Source: Physella acuta
Taxonomy: Eukaryota; Mollusca; Gastropoda; Physidae
Direction of reading: 5' to 3'
DNA: 64,000 nt
Assembly (NCBI RefSeq): GCF_028476545.1
Contig: NW_026731783.1
Span: forward strand, 1,293,001 to 1,357,000
Below, piece by piece: positions 48,991 through 61,420 of the stretch. The position numbers and the translations under genes were made by a program. Position 1 is the stretch's first letter. Each line of letters opens with the position of its first letter. Under the pieces are notes generated by a model. It did no database searches and had not been told where the DNA came from. It was given only the letters and a program-made list of their open reading frames with translations.

Positions 48991-49325
48991 TCAACGACAC
49001 AAAAGTCACATGACTTAAACAGCTAATTTCATTGGCATAATCGGACATAGAACATTATAATTCTAGTGTATCCAAGGAAAATTTATACATTAATTATATA
49101 CTGTTAGAACAGAATCATATATAACATTGACATAGAACAAGATTATACTGGCCAAATGCATCAACTTGTAGTTAGAACAATGTCAAATTGAAAAGTTTGG
49201 TAGGAAGCAGATGACTTAGAGTCACGTGGATAAGTGAAGGTTGAACATAGTTCTTTTCTACATCATAGGGTCGAGTTTTTCGAAAAAATCAAAATTTGTA
49301 GTTAGAATAAGATAATACTGAGGGG

Positions 49326-49447
<122 letters not shown>

Positions 49448-49469
49448 TAATTCTAATCGAATGTCAAAA

Positions 49470-49800
49470 TCTATATATATAATTCTCTTCTGGGAGCCGC
49501 TAGAAAACAAGCTGCAAACGCGCCTAGAAAACAAGCTGTAAACGCGCTCCCTACCTCCCCACCCCTACATGGTTTTAGTGAGCTGTGTTCACTCTAAATG
49601 TTTACAAGCAGAGCCAACGATTTTAAACGTGGGGGGGGGGGGGAGGGGGGGGGGGGGGTTATGGTCCTTAACGAGCTACTTATGGTGTTTTAAAGAAATA
49701 TTTTCAGTGGCAGCGTTGGTACTGTCGAATTCACAAATTTTGAATTACTTAGTAGAAAAACAACTAAATAGCGGCGTATGTTATGCCGCGGGCCGGCTCG
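49470..49800 (+). mobile_element. Non-autonomous Helitron-like element, copy 2
   Basis: Starts TCTATATATATAATTC after an A and ends with the hairpin GCGGCGTATGTTATGCCGC, then GGCTCG before a T. It includes a G-rich tract at 49630-49658. Same ends as the copies at 5012 and 60808. Confidence 0.7.
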
Positions 49801-49804
49801 TATT

Positions 49805-49894
49805 GATATAAAATGTTAGTGGCTCTTTTAAAACTGGGTAATTTGGTACATTGTAACTTTTGGCTCTTCCGTCTCAAAAGGTTGCCGACCCCTG
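49805..49894 (-). mobile_element. hAT terminus fragment
   Basis: Ends GGTTGCCGACCCCTG, the reverse of CAGGGGTCGGCAACC, preceded by GGCTCTTCCGTC and GTGGCTCTTTTAAAACTGGG. Confidence 0.65.
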
Positions 49895-49919
49895 AGGTAA
49901 GACAACATACATTCAGACA

Positions 49920-50700
49920 ATACTTAACTGCCCCTAAATCTTTCCATTATTTTTATTAATTTTTTTTTTTTAATTTTTTTTTTAATTTTCCATTATTACT
50001 GTTAAAATAATTGTTTTTGGATTTTACAATGATAAGAATGAATTGTTTATTTCGAATAAATTGCTTGTCTTAAAAGAATGTATACATTAAAGTCGCTGTT
50101 TTTCAAATTTTATAACATGAAAAATTTGTAATGCATATTAGCGTGACTACTAACGTTTAATATTTTCTAAAATTTATAAAAATGTGTGTAATAAATAATA
50201 TTGTGACCATTAAAAAAAAAAACATCTCATTCTAAAATTTACTAAAACCGACAGCTCAGTAATCTCCTTTGCATTGTCTCCCTTGTAATTTTTTTTTCCA
50301 TATAAAAAACGGCAAAGGTGTTTTTGCAGATATGTAGCCTTATTAAAAAAAAAAAATTCTGAATTCGTCATAACCCGGTTGATAAGAAAATTATCTCGCG
50401 TCAGGGGGTGTTCATAAATAACGTCGCACTTTTCGGAGGAAAATTGTGGGAGGGGTCCGTAATTTTGTAACGGTGTGTGATGAGGGGGAGGGGGTTGTTT
50501 TGCATTGTAAAAAGCAATGTTAGAAAGCGAATTTTAGTTGTTATTTCTCGTTACATTTTTTGATAAATTGCAATAAAAATTAAGTAAAACACTCTATGTT
50601 GACAGAGTTCAGACAAGAAATGGGAAAATATAACTGTTTTAAGGAACATTCAACGGCAATTTTGAGGGGGTGGGGGGGGGGGGGTGGTTGGCTGATGTGT
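49920..50700 (-). repeat. R1 repeat, copy E (inverted)
   Basis: Reverse complement of R1, with AACTCTGTCAACATAGAGTG and the G tract complementary to the poly-C tract. Confidence 0.75.
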
Positions 50701-50814
50701 GCACGTAGGTTAATGTTTCATATTATATAGCTACTGACAATTATATATATCTATTTTTAGTATTTCGCTTGATTATATCGTCAGTTTTTAAAATATAAAC
50801 ACTCTTTCTACGCT

Positions 50815-52058
50815 TAACTGCGTTTTGTTCCTATTACGTTAAACGTAGATTATTTTTCCCCATGAACTTAATAGCGATGATTATGCATGTGTGTTAATGT
50901 TGTCTCCCTTGAATAGTTTACATTCAAGCAAAGGCACCTAATAAGCACGTTTAGTTTTGTTTTAAAAATTGATATAAAAAATATAAAAAAATACATATCT
51001 ACGGCAATTCTAAACTGATTGACAATTTTAATTTAAATTTTTTTAATCGTTTAATTTAAATACAACACTATATATACTGCAGGATTTACGTTTCAGCTAA
51101 ATAGGCATTAGGTTAATTTCCCAACTGTTTTGGGGCCCAAAGATGACTCAATAAATGACTGCCAAACATTGATCAGCTGACTGTGATTGTGAGGTATGTT
51201 TCACCAGATGATGAGCTACCCGTTACACGATTTTTTTGAACTTCCCTAGACATGGGTAGCTACACGGGGGAATGTATGGCTGAGGTTGTGTACAACTATC
51301 TTTATAATGTGGAGAATATATGTTTTAGTAAGTGTTGGATGATATTGCTGCCTGTACCACTATTGTCTACATGATGGCTAATGATTTTAATACAATTCAC
51401 TTTGTTAAAATTAATATAATCTAAAAGTCCTACACTCAAAGATCACATTTTGTCGATTAAAACAGCGAATTAACCAACAACTGTTGGTTCAAACTATTTA
51501 ATGAATTATTTCGTTGTATCGGTTTCGTTCAGTAAAATAAATGAATAAACACAACTTAATTATGTGATTGTATTTGTGTTTTGTTTGTTTGAAAGTCAAA
51601 GCCCTGAAGTAAAGAAATAAAGTAATTTTTTAAATGTGTTTTTTTATGTACTTAACGTGTCGTTAATTTTCTACTTTCGATCAACTACAACTTGTAAGAA
51701 CAAACAAAACAATGTATTTCAAATTGTGTATTCCACAAATATTGCACTCAATATTTCAATTAACGTTGGAGCTATCTTTCATGTATCATAATTTAGAAAG
51801 TCAATATTAAAAAAAGATAAAGATGAGAAAACGGCGTATGTTTGGTTGTCTGTTTGTCTGTCAGTGTGTCTGCTGAGCTCAGTTTAAATTTATTTCTATT
51901 TGATGAATGTCTTCAAACTTCACTCGTACTTGATAACTGACAGTATTGTAATACAGTTGGAAAAAAATGTCCGTCCAAAATAAATTCTTTCAATCACAGT
52001 AAAACATGCTTCCACTAAATGAATCTAAAAATTACATTTGACACAGAGAAGAAAAGTA

Positions 52059-52101
<43 letters not shown>

Positions 52102-52440
52102 TAGGAAATCGTTATTATTGTAAAAATCATGGCACCAATTAAAGTTACCCAATCGATGGTCTTCGATATATGGATAATGCTTGGCCACTGTTTTTGTAAT
52201 TAATTTAATCATCCATTTTTTTAAAGACACATATAAGAATAAAGATAAAACTGTTTCCGTGCATTAATATAGTATCTCTATAATTGATTGTAGGAAATTA
52301 TTGACCTTTTTAGTACATATAAAGAATATTCAATGATATCAAGTACTGTGGAAGTTATATTTTCGGTTATCACCCTTGAAATGTTTTTTTCAATTAGTAT
52401 ATTGGAACCATTCATTCTAGCCTAATTGCGTAATTACTTA
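50815..52440 (+). repeat. R2 repeat, copy B
   Basis: Colinear with copy C (57635-59240) and the interrupted copy A. It shows the unoccupied hAT site TGTATCAT at about 51782-51789. A poly-T tract of about 37 lies near 52062-52098. Confidence 0.8.
51276..51374 (+). CDS. Short conserved frame in R2, copy B
   Basis: A 32-codon frame (MAEVVYNYLYN..., then WMILLPVPLL) with the same start and stop as copies A and C. Five differences from copy C, three of them synonymous. Confidence 0.2.
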   Translation: MAEVVYNYLYNVENICFSKCWMILLPVPLLST

Positions 52441-52849
52441 ATATATATTAGGATATTTTCAATGAATGTAACACTGTATGATATTTATCCCATCAGTAAG
52501 CCACGTCATTTCTACTGTTATTTCATAATTAAATTAAAATCCGACCAGTACTTAGCTTGACGCGTGGAAAGTTATAGCAGCTTGCCATTTTCCCGACACA
52601 ATCTCTTAGGAAGTTGATAGTTATTACATTAATACACCTGTTTTTTTTAAACACACACGTTTAAGTCATGTATGTGTTTAATATATCTTACACTCGAAAT
52701 GTAGAAGCGCGTCTTCAATGTGCCTTAAATGTGTGTTAAACGTGTTTTACATGTGTCTTGCATGTGTCTTAATTGATTTCAGTCGCCCGTGTTAGTTTTA
52801 TCAAGTTTGTCTGTGTGAGGGCCATTATTGTATCCATCTATCATTCACC
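52441..52849. other. No recognisable gene
   Basis: AT-rich, with a GTGTTTTACATGTGTCTTGC-type short repeat near 52700-52770. Confidence 0.4.
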
Positions 52850-52990
52850 ACTCATGTATCTATTACCCATCCACCCATCACCCCACACCTACCACTCATG
52901 TATCTATCACCCATCCACCCATCACCCCACACCTACCACTCATGTATCTATCACCCATCCACCCATCACCCCACACCTACCACTCATATA
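52850..52990 (+). repeat. 44-bp tandem repeat, three units
   Basis: Unit CACCCATCCACCCATCACCC followed by CACACCTACCACTCATGTATCTAT. A single unit is present at 7095-7140. Confidence 0.9.
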
Positions 52991-53119
52991 CCATCTGATG
53001 TCAACACAGTCCTGATGAGATTACACTGATGTTACATTATGAACGGAAATATTGTTTAATAAAAGACGTACACAATCTCTAGGTCTCTAGTTTTATTTGC
53101 AAACATTCTACAATGACAT

Positions 53120-53380
53120 GCGCACTAGCCATCACTTAGACCACTCAGGGTGTGAGCTGAGATACAAGAAACACATCCAACACTTAGACCACTCAGAGTG
53201 TGAGCTGAGATACAAGAAACACATCCAACACTTAGACAACTCAGGGTGTGAGCTGAGATACAAGAGTCACATCCAACACTTAGACCATTCAGGGTGTGAG
53301 CTGAGATACAAGAAACACATCCAACACTTAGACCACTTAGGTTGTGAGCTGAGATACAAGAAACACATCCAACCCTTACA
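53120..53380 (+). repeat. 48-bp tandem repeat, five units, open in frame
   Basis: Unit of 16 codons (HLDHSGCELRYKKHIQ) repeated about five times inside a 95-codon frame (53097-53384). Variation is slight. No signal peptide or domain is recognised; the open frame probably follows from the repeat length. Confidence 0.85.
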
Positions 53381-53384
53381 GTGA

Positions 53385-54910
53385 CAATAGCAGGACGATT
53401 TGATCATCAGAAGTTTTGGTGTTAATCTTTTTCAAGAAAGAGAAGAATAAAATATGTCATGTTCTCGAAAATGTTTATCCCTTATTGTTGTATTGTAAAA
53501 AGACTGATTATGATAGTGGCAGGCTTTACATAGTAGTGGATCACCCTCATCAGAGCAGCAGCCTATTTGTGGTAAAAATAATGGTGGTGTTGGTGAGGAT
53601 GATACTAATTTGGATGATTATCAAAACAGATAGCTGAATCTACTTTTGCAATGTCCAGTTTAGATCGTTTACATTGTCTTTGTCTAAACCTAACACACAA
53701 GTAAATTCACCGTTAATATACATACGTGTGTAGATCGGGCAGTTCCACCCTATCTAACCGTCCAACACGTTCACCTTTGGCACACATCTCTTTGTATTTT
53801 GACCAGTGTTAAAGTATGTGAGACATTAAACAAAATGTGTGGCCATGAACCCGATGTGGCCTTACGACCTTTGAATGTTATGATCGTTAATAACACATCG
53901 AACGAGTACAGTGAATGATACTTTTAAAAGGAAGACAAAAAATATAAATAAATCAAGAGTTTTTATATTTATACTTTGAAGTTTAAAATAGTGTATTCAT
54001 TCTGGTTTTTTTTTCAAGTCTATGTTTTACTTTAAGTTTGTAGTGCTAAAAATAAACATGGCCTAAAATTAGTCACTGTATTAAATTATCAATTACTGGT
54101 GCTTTAAAGTACACAATACATGTTATTGAACGAGTTATTTAGGTGTAATGTTTAAGTGGTCTATTAAGTTTTTGTTGACGTTAACATCAGAGGTGGGATG
54201 TTGATTTGGTTGTTGACATGTGACACGTGTGGACTGGGTGAGGACTGAGGGGGGTGGGAGGAGGGGTGTAATATTTTAAATATTTTCGGTCGCCATACAC
54301 GGTTAGATAACCTTTTATTCGATATAATACAATTAATTTTGAAGCGTCTTATATCTAGCGCACCCGATTTTAAAAAATATTATGTTTTAAATGCATACGT
54401 CTTGTCATGCATAACTTGTGTTTTAAATATTACGTGTCTACCATGTGTGGTGTATGTGTCAAAGAATATTATTTGATTTGGCCAATGGTTTATTTAAACA
54501 TTATAATAAAACATAACTCGTATTGCACCATTTTAAGCCCGATTATTTTAAAGAATGTATTAATTAATAATTGGTTATTCTGTGGAGACAGGGTATACGC
54601 TAATATAGTTGTACAAATTGAACATGACTTATACATGTATGTACACATGGAACCTGGCTTATACAATATGTATGTACAAATCGAACCTGGCTTATAAATG
54701 CATGTAAAATTAACACCTGGCGAATAACTTTTTTTGTTTTGATTTGGGTTAAGTGGTGTGGACTAATAACTATTACTGAAATACATTTGAAAATAAAAAT
54801 AAAAAAGAATAATATAAGTAACTAATTAAGATTTTGTAGCTGCAAATTTACCTAAAACGCAGCTACGATGTAAATGCAGGGATTTCATTGTTGAATCCTT
54901 TTATTGTGTT
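53385..54910. other. No recognisable gene; short repeats
   Basis: Contains the inverted CACGTGTC repeat (54170-54260) and three diverged units of about 35 bp with GAACCTGGCTTATA at 54610-54720. No coding evidence. Confidence 0.4.
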
Positions 54911-55289
54911 AATAATGTATTAAAAATGTGCATGTATTTAAACAAACGATTTTTTTATTACTTCCCATTTTGCTTTAAACATATGTTAAGTGAAATAATT
55001 TGTAAGAATTCCTTTAGTCAAAAAAAAAAACCAAAAAAAAAAAAAAACAGTACAACAGTGAGAGCTAATTAAAACATTTGTTATTCTTTCATAATATTAA
55101 ATATTTAAAAAGTGTATTGTAAAAAACAAATACTGATTTTTTGCAAGATATAAAAACATATAAAATTGACTCATAATTTAAAATGATTAGCGGTATTAAT
55201 ATGTTTTAAAATTTAGTACTTGAAAGAAATCTTATTTTAAAATGTCACTATCTACCAGTTGGTGATGTTTTTATAATAAAAATTGCAAA

Positions 55290-55620
55290 TAACGTCTTCC
55301 ATCCGAAGTAACAAACCTGCATGAGATGTGGCAGATAAAGTAGAGATCAACTGTTTCTTGAGATCACAAATTATCAGATGACCTGACATAAACCAGATTA
55401 AGGTGTCATCATATCATCTTAATCTAAATCAATCTATCTAAAACGTAAAAATGAATTATATATGTAAACGTAGTCTGTTGTTTTTAATTATAAAGCTATA
55501 TAAATTAACCAATCAGTAATTAAAATGCCTTTAATCTGACCAATCAGTAAAACAGAAAGTTGGGCACTAAATAAAATGACTGTTTTTAGAAATAATATAA
55601 AGCTTATTAATATCTAGCGA
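55290..55620 (+). repeat. R9 repeat, copy 3
   Basis: Matches 7520-7925. The sequence to its left (54910-55290) is also similar to 7140-7520, so the homologous block is larger. Confidence 0.7.
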
Positions 55621-55629
55621 TAAATTATT

Positions 55630-56290
55630 TTTCCCCTCAAATGTTGCCATCTATTCCCTGTTATCAATGTGTATCTTAAATTGTTTACTCCAACTCAAGA
55701 CGGCTTTTGTAAACTTGAGATGAACTTACGACGTCCGGACGTTGTACTCCACAGGCACTACGCTTGCTTCACAGTGGCGTAGGCAGGGGGGTTAGAGGGA
55801 GGTCATAACCCCCCCCCCCAATAGACCCCTCGGTATATATATAACAAGTATGAGGGGGGGGTGCAAATCGAAAGTTTGAGGGGGGGGGGTGCAAATTGAA
55901 AGTTTGTCCCCGGGTAAACATTGGACCCCCCCTCTTGAGACGATCCTGGCTACGCCACTGACGCTTCACGCCTGCCCACCCCTACCCCATACTCAGCAAT
56001 CACACAACCTATAAACATTGTTAAGACTCAAATCATTGAACCAGAACCTTCACATATCTCCACCCCCATTTGAATGCGTTTGCCCCCATAACCCATTTTC
56101 ACTAGCACATACTTATATCTATTACCTCCCTGTACACCAATTGTAAAAATATTTAGTAAAATATGGTTAAAACGATATTTCTATATATTTTTATACATTT
56201 TGAAAACCCATTTTGAATACATATTTTTTCAATACGCACATTTGTAAAATACATCGGTTCCATTACATGATTGAAATTATGTTAACATGT
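55630..56290 (-). repeat. R6 repeat, inverted copy, split by a MITE
   Basis: Reverse complement of 46750-47150, interrupted at 55772-55960. Confidence 0.7.
55772..55960 (+). mobile_element. hAT-type MITE, 189 bp
   Basis: Termini CAGTGGCGTAGGCAGG and CCTGGCTACGCCACTG, matching the ends of the 18639-20625 hAT. Flanking GCTTCA repeats suggest an 8-bp duplication with two mismatches. The interior carries GTGCAAATYGAAAGTTTG twice, shared with the 32384 and 41454 MITEs in the opposite sense. Confidence 0.85.
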
Positions 56291-56315
56291 TGATGTTGAT
56301 ATGCTTGTTTTGATA

Positions 56316-56563
56316 GGGTCGGCGTGGTCGAGTCGGTAAAAGCTCATGGTTGCTAAACCGAAATGTCTCGAGTTCGATCCCTAGGGCAGATGAGTCTGGG
56401 GACAGTCACTCTTCTAGGAGAAACGACTCCAACATTAAACAACTGCTGCCTTGTAGTTTGTTCTTGTTTGGACTAAGGCTATTACCAGTTGACACGTGTG
56501 CTTAGTTGTGATGGAGGGGGATACATTCCAACACTAAAATTTTAAGAACGAAGAAGAAGAAGA
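56316..56563 (+). mobile_element. tRNA-derived SINE, full copy
   Basis: Head with A box GTGGTCGAGTCGG and B box GAGTTCGATCCC, a body lacking about 50 bp present in copy 1, and a (GAA)n end. Confidence 0.8.
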
Positions 56564-56566
56564 GAT

Positions 56567-56990
56567 TTGCAAATAATTGCCAGCGTAATAAAATTAGAAA
56601 TCAAATAATGTAACTAAAGGACTCTCCCAATCCACTTTAGAAGATGTTAATTTTTTTTTTACGGATATCACCGGCTCTGGATGTGTCTCCCATTAGCCAG
56701 GCATCCATCGACACGACAAACTCAGACTAACTGGCTTGGGTATCGGCTCTATTACCGTGTATTTGTCACTTCTGTCCTTTGGTTCTCACCAGGCTTATCT
56801 TCCACCCAACGGAGCCCAGGGTAAACTCGTACCCTACCGTCCAGTACCCAACTCGACCGTAGGAAGCTAATAACTAAAACAAATTAAATGAATTAATTTA
56901 ATTATTAGTATTTGTGAAAGCAGCTGGAGAGCACATTTTGACATCAAAAGAGCCGCATACGGCTCGCGAGACGCAGGTTGCCGTCACCTG
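56567..56990 (-). mobile_element. hAT-type element with nested SINE, inverted paralogue
   Basis: Reverse complement of 25520-25950. The nested SINE spans 56651-56862. The terminus CAGGTGACGGCAACC is at 56976-56990. Confidence 0.75.
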
Positions 56991-56999
56991 GCTTATACT

Positions 57000-57022
57000 A
57001 CTGGTATGAATGTATTATTGTT

Positions 57023-57056
<34 letters not shown>

Positions 57057-57630
57057 CTTTTATTTGCAATTTAGAACAAGTACATAAACATCACATTTTT
57101 TTTTTTTTTTATTACATTTTTTTTATTATTACAATAATTGTTTGCGAACGCACGCCGTAAGATGAGTATTAATTGAGCTGAATAAATTGCTAGTCTTAGA
57201 AAAACGTATGCATTAAAGTCACTGTTTTCAATTTTTATAGCATGATAAATTTTTAATACAATTTAGCATGACTACTAATTTGTTTTTATATTTTCTAAAA
57301 CCTCTAGTTAGGTTTGTTAGATAATTCATATTGTAATTGTCTTTTGTTTAATATATCTTTCAAAAATTTACAATAACCAACCGGCTAGAAGATTGCTTTG
57401 CTTTGTCTCCCTTGAATTTTTTTTCCATATAAAAATGGCAAAGGTCTTTGACAGAGATTTATTTAAATTTAAAAAAAAAAAACACACATTTTGTTCCAGA
57501 CATAAGCTTTACTGATTTAGAACTCTAACCAATACAGTATGAAATATTAATTGTAATGGTATAACTGTAAAATATGTGTATAACGTTTAAATTGCGATAT
57601 TAATTATTTTTAATTTTTTTTTAAACTGTG
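57000..57630 (-). repeat. R1 repeat, copy F (inverted)
   Basis: Reverse complement of the right part of R1. It begins near a poly-T run at 57027-57052. Confidence 0.75.
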
Positions 57631-57634
57631 AAAC

Positions 57635-59240
57635 TGCGTTTTGTTCTTATTACGTTAAACTTAGATTTGTTTCAATGAACTTGATAGCGATGGTTATGCT
57701 CCTTTGTTAATGTTGTCTCCCTTGAATAGTTTAAATTCAAGCAAAGGCAACTGTTAAGCAAGTTTTGTTTTGTTTTAAAAATTGATATAAGAAACTACAT
57801 ATCTAAGGCAATTCTAAACTGATTGATAATTTTAATTAAACGTATTTAAATGTTTAGTTTAAATAAGCACTATATACACTGTAGGATTTACGTATCAGCT
57901 AAACAGGCATTAGGTTAGTTTCCCAACTTTCTTTGGGGCCCAAACATGACTCAATAATTGACGGCCTAAAAATGATCAGCTGACTGTGATTGTGAGGTAT
58001 GTTTCACCAGATGATGAGCTACCCGTTACACGGTTTTTTTAACTTCCCTAGACATGGGTAGCTACACGGGGGAATGTATGGCTGAGGTTGTGTACAACTA
58101 CCTTTATAATGTGGAGAAAATATGTTTTAGTAAGTGTTGGATGATATTGCTGCCTGTGCCACTATTCTCTACGTGATGGCTAATGATTTTAATACAATTC
58201 CCTTTGTTAAAATTAATATAATCTAAAAGTCCTACACTCAAAGATCACATTTTGACGATTAAAACAGCGAATTAACCAACAATTGTTGGTTCAAACTATT
58301 TAATGAATTATTTCGGTGTATCGGTTTCGTTCAGTAAAATAAATGAGTAAACACAACTTAATTATGTGATTTTATTTAAGTTTTGTTTGTTTGAAAGTCA
58401 AAGTCTTGAAGTAAAGAAATTAAACAATTTATTTTTAAAATGTTTTTTTTATGTACTTAATGTGTGATTAATTTTCTACTTTCGATCAACTACAACATGT
58501 AAGAACAAACAAAACAATGTATATGAAATTGTGTATTCCACAAATATTGCACTCCATATTTCACTAAACGTTGGAGCTATCTTTCATGTATCATAATTCA
58601 GAAAGTCAATATTTTTTTTAAAAAAAATATCGTATCTATAGATAAAAGATGGGGAAAACGGTGTATGTTTGGTTGTCTGTTTATCTGTCAGTGTGTCTGC
58701 TATGGATTAAATATTGTCACTCTGTTGAAATTCATTTCTTTTTGATGAATTTCTTCAAACTTCACTCGTTCTTGATAACTGACAGTATATTGTAATACAG
58801 TTGGAAAAAAAAATTATCCGTCCAAAATAAATTATTTCAATAACACTTAAATCTGCGCCCACAAAATGTGACTAAAAATTACATTTGACACTAAGAAGAA
58901 AAGTATTTAGCAAATTTTTGAGATTCGAAGCAATCCGTCAATTAGTTACCCAATCGATGGTCTTCGATATTAGTATAATGCTTGGCCACTGTTTTTGTAA
59001 TTAATTTAGTTATCCATTTTTTAAAGACACATAGAACAATAAAGCTAAAAGTTTTTCCGAGTAGCAAACAGTATCGTGCCAATTGATTGTATCGAACTAT
59101 TGGCCATTTTTGGTATTTAAAAAGAAAATTCAATGATATCAAGTAATATGGAAGTTATATTTTCGGTTATCGCCCTTGAAATGTTTTCGAATAAGACGGT
59201 AGTATATTAGAACCATTCATTCTAGCCTAATTGCGTAATT
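57635..59240 (+). repeat. R2 repeat, copy C
   Basis: Colinear with 50815-52440, with the unoccupied hAT site at about 58587-58594. R3 follows directly. Confidence 0.8.
58078..58176 (+). CDS. Short conserved frame in R2, copy C
   Basis: A 32-codon frame, MAEVVYNYLYN..., with the same start and stop as the other two R2 copies. Confidence 0.2.
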   Translation: MAEVVYNYLYNVEKICFSKCWMILLPVPLFST

Positions 59241-59633
59241 ACAAAATTTTGAAAATACGGTGTAAGATAATATTTGGCATTATTAGTTAATTACTTAATT
59301 TAAAAAACAAAAATCAATTAAACAACAAGTTGTCCGACCTGATGGTGACGATGTAACAGATGTAACATCAACATCTACTAAATGAACCTCTACTAGACGG
59401 TTTACCTTCCATCATATCACACGATCCTGACAACGTCTATGTTAGACCCTTGTCAGACATATGCTGGGCCCGTTAGAGACATGCGGGACATACCTACTGG
59501 ACACATGTTGCAATAATTCCTAGCCCTCCAATGTATACATTTTAAAGTCCCTGCATAATTAGGTATGGTTATACTGTATATATGCCGTATACCATATCAT
59601 AGCTAGTGCTATATTTTATTATGTATCATTTTT

Positions 59634-60271
59634 ACTTTCTCGTATATACGAAGTATAGAGAAAGTCTTGTAATCGTGCAAAAAAAAAATCGAGATTTTTT
59701 CAAATCTCGACGTTTTGCATCTCAATGATACGGACAAACATAATTTTGCAATCTTGTCCGTATGTCTGAGTGTCTGTGTGTGTGTGTGTGTGTCCGTTAC
59801 AGCTAGGTTGATGAAATTTCAAATATAAGTATTTTATCAAAATCGTAGATCCGTATCAATTTTTGAGCGATTTCCGATAACCGGAAGTGGTACTTTTTCT
59901 ACTTTGAATTTTTCAAAAGCCTATAACTTGAGTACTATTTCAGATAGATAAATGCAATTTAATATGTAAGTAAAAGATCTAATTCTCTACCTTTTGTCAA
60001 ATTTTGAGTAATTTCCGTTGAACGGAAGTACTAATTTACGCTATTTCCGATTTCTCAAAAAACGCATGTAAATGTATAAAGTACTAATAATATTGCGCAC
60101 TATTATGCACATCTTTATATAGCGTTCACTTGGTGTGCATTTCTTTTTTCTACGAGATTATATTCTATTTTTAAAACTGTAAGTATTTAAAATGGATTAA
60201 AAATCATGTCTAGAAGTCTATATCCCGAGTTGCCATCCCCTGTAGTGTTATATTATAATATTCGAGAAAGT
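59634..60271 (+). mobile_element. Non-autonomous DNA element with ACTTTCTCG ends
   Basis: Short inverted ends ACTTTCTCG and CGAGAAAGT. The interior includes a self-complementary CTCGTATATACGAAGTATAG, a TG microsatellite and repeated TTTCCGNTNACCGGAAGT-type blocks. A fragment is at 34215-34670. The right limit may extend to about 60291. No coding capacity. Confidence 0.6.
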
Positions 60272-60807
60272 TTAGGGGAGATCACTCCCGGTTTATTATT
60301 TATTGCAAATATGGTTACATTGTATTATATGACCATTTACATGTATAAAATATAGTTACATTGTCTAATATGGACATTTACATTTAAAATATCTCACTCT
60401 TTTATTTTATAATTAAAATCATAGTTTACCTTCAGATCAGACTGACCAACTCTTGGTCAGCTGACCATCCCACGTGACAGGTCAGTTCGTTGTATTGTCA
60501 TTATATTGTTTCTGCTTGATCAATGAGAGTTTACTAAAGTTTAATGTATGAAAGTTAAACATTATTCACAGATGAGAACTATAAACCAGTCCATCATTGA
60601 ATGTAAGGATTGGATCCTTATTTATTAAAAACTATATACATTCAAGTCACAGTTTTTTTAATTGTATAACCTAATAGGTTTTTATATACAATTTTGCTTT
60701 CTTGCTTAATTTTTTAATATTTTCTAAAACGTATTAATTATACATATGTATTGTATTAGCAATATACCTATTTCTAAAGAATATGTATTTAAAGTTTTTA
60801 TAATATA

Positions 60808-61210
60808 CGAGCCAACCCGCGGCATATCATACGCCGCTATTTAGTTGTTTTTTTTTTCTACTTTTCAGTAATTCAGAATTTGTGAATTCGACAGTACCAA
60901 TGCTGCCACTGAAAATATGTGCTTTAAAACACTAACCCCCCCCCCCCCTCCCGTGAAAGCAGCCTCCTCTTAGTTACCTCCTCTAATTTTAAAATCGTTT
61001 CAAACTAAATTATCTTCCCCTAATAGCCGTCACCAAACCCGGCTCTATGATTGTAAAATGTAAACATTTAGAGTGAACTACAACTCACCAGGCCATGTAG
61101 GGGTGGTGGTGGGGGGTGGGGGGTAGCGATAGAGAGGAAGAGAGGGGACTGCAAAGGCGCGCTTGCAGCTTGTTTTCTAACGGCTCCCAGAAGAGAATTA
61201 TATATATAGA
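60808..61210 (-). mobile_element. Non-autonomous Helitron-like element, copy 3
   Basis: Comparison with the empty R3 copy at 15880-15895 puts the insertion precisely between A and T without target duplication. On the minus strand it runs from TCTATATATATAATTC to a hairpin plus GGCTCG. Poly-C at about 60937-60948. Confidence 0.75.
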
Positions 61211-61420
61211 TAGCTCTATTAGTTTGATCGATTGGTCTCACTTTACCTTTTCAATGTAATAAGAAATGGCTATAGTAATATGTATTTTAAGTTTTAAAAA
61301 AAGACATTTAGTTCTAGACAGTATCTAAACTGTTTGAGAACTTTCATCAATACAGTATAAAACGTTTATTTTCCAGATAAAACAGTTTGTGATATGTATA
61401 ATGTTAAAAGTTTTAATTTT

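Larger units (their letters stand above)
59241..61420 (+). repeat. R3 repeat, copy 3, with two insertions
   Basis: Matches 26150-26700 and 15191-16088. It is interrupted by the ACTTTCTCG element (59634-60271) and the Helitron-like element (60808-61210). Confidence 0.75.

Noticed and set aside
59634-60271. Retroviral or Polinton-type origin for the ACTTTCTCG element
   Set aside because: No capsid, polymerase or integrase sequence, and the short inverted ends with small size fit a non-autonomous DNA element better.
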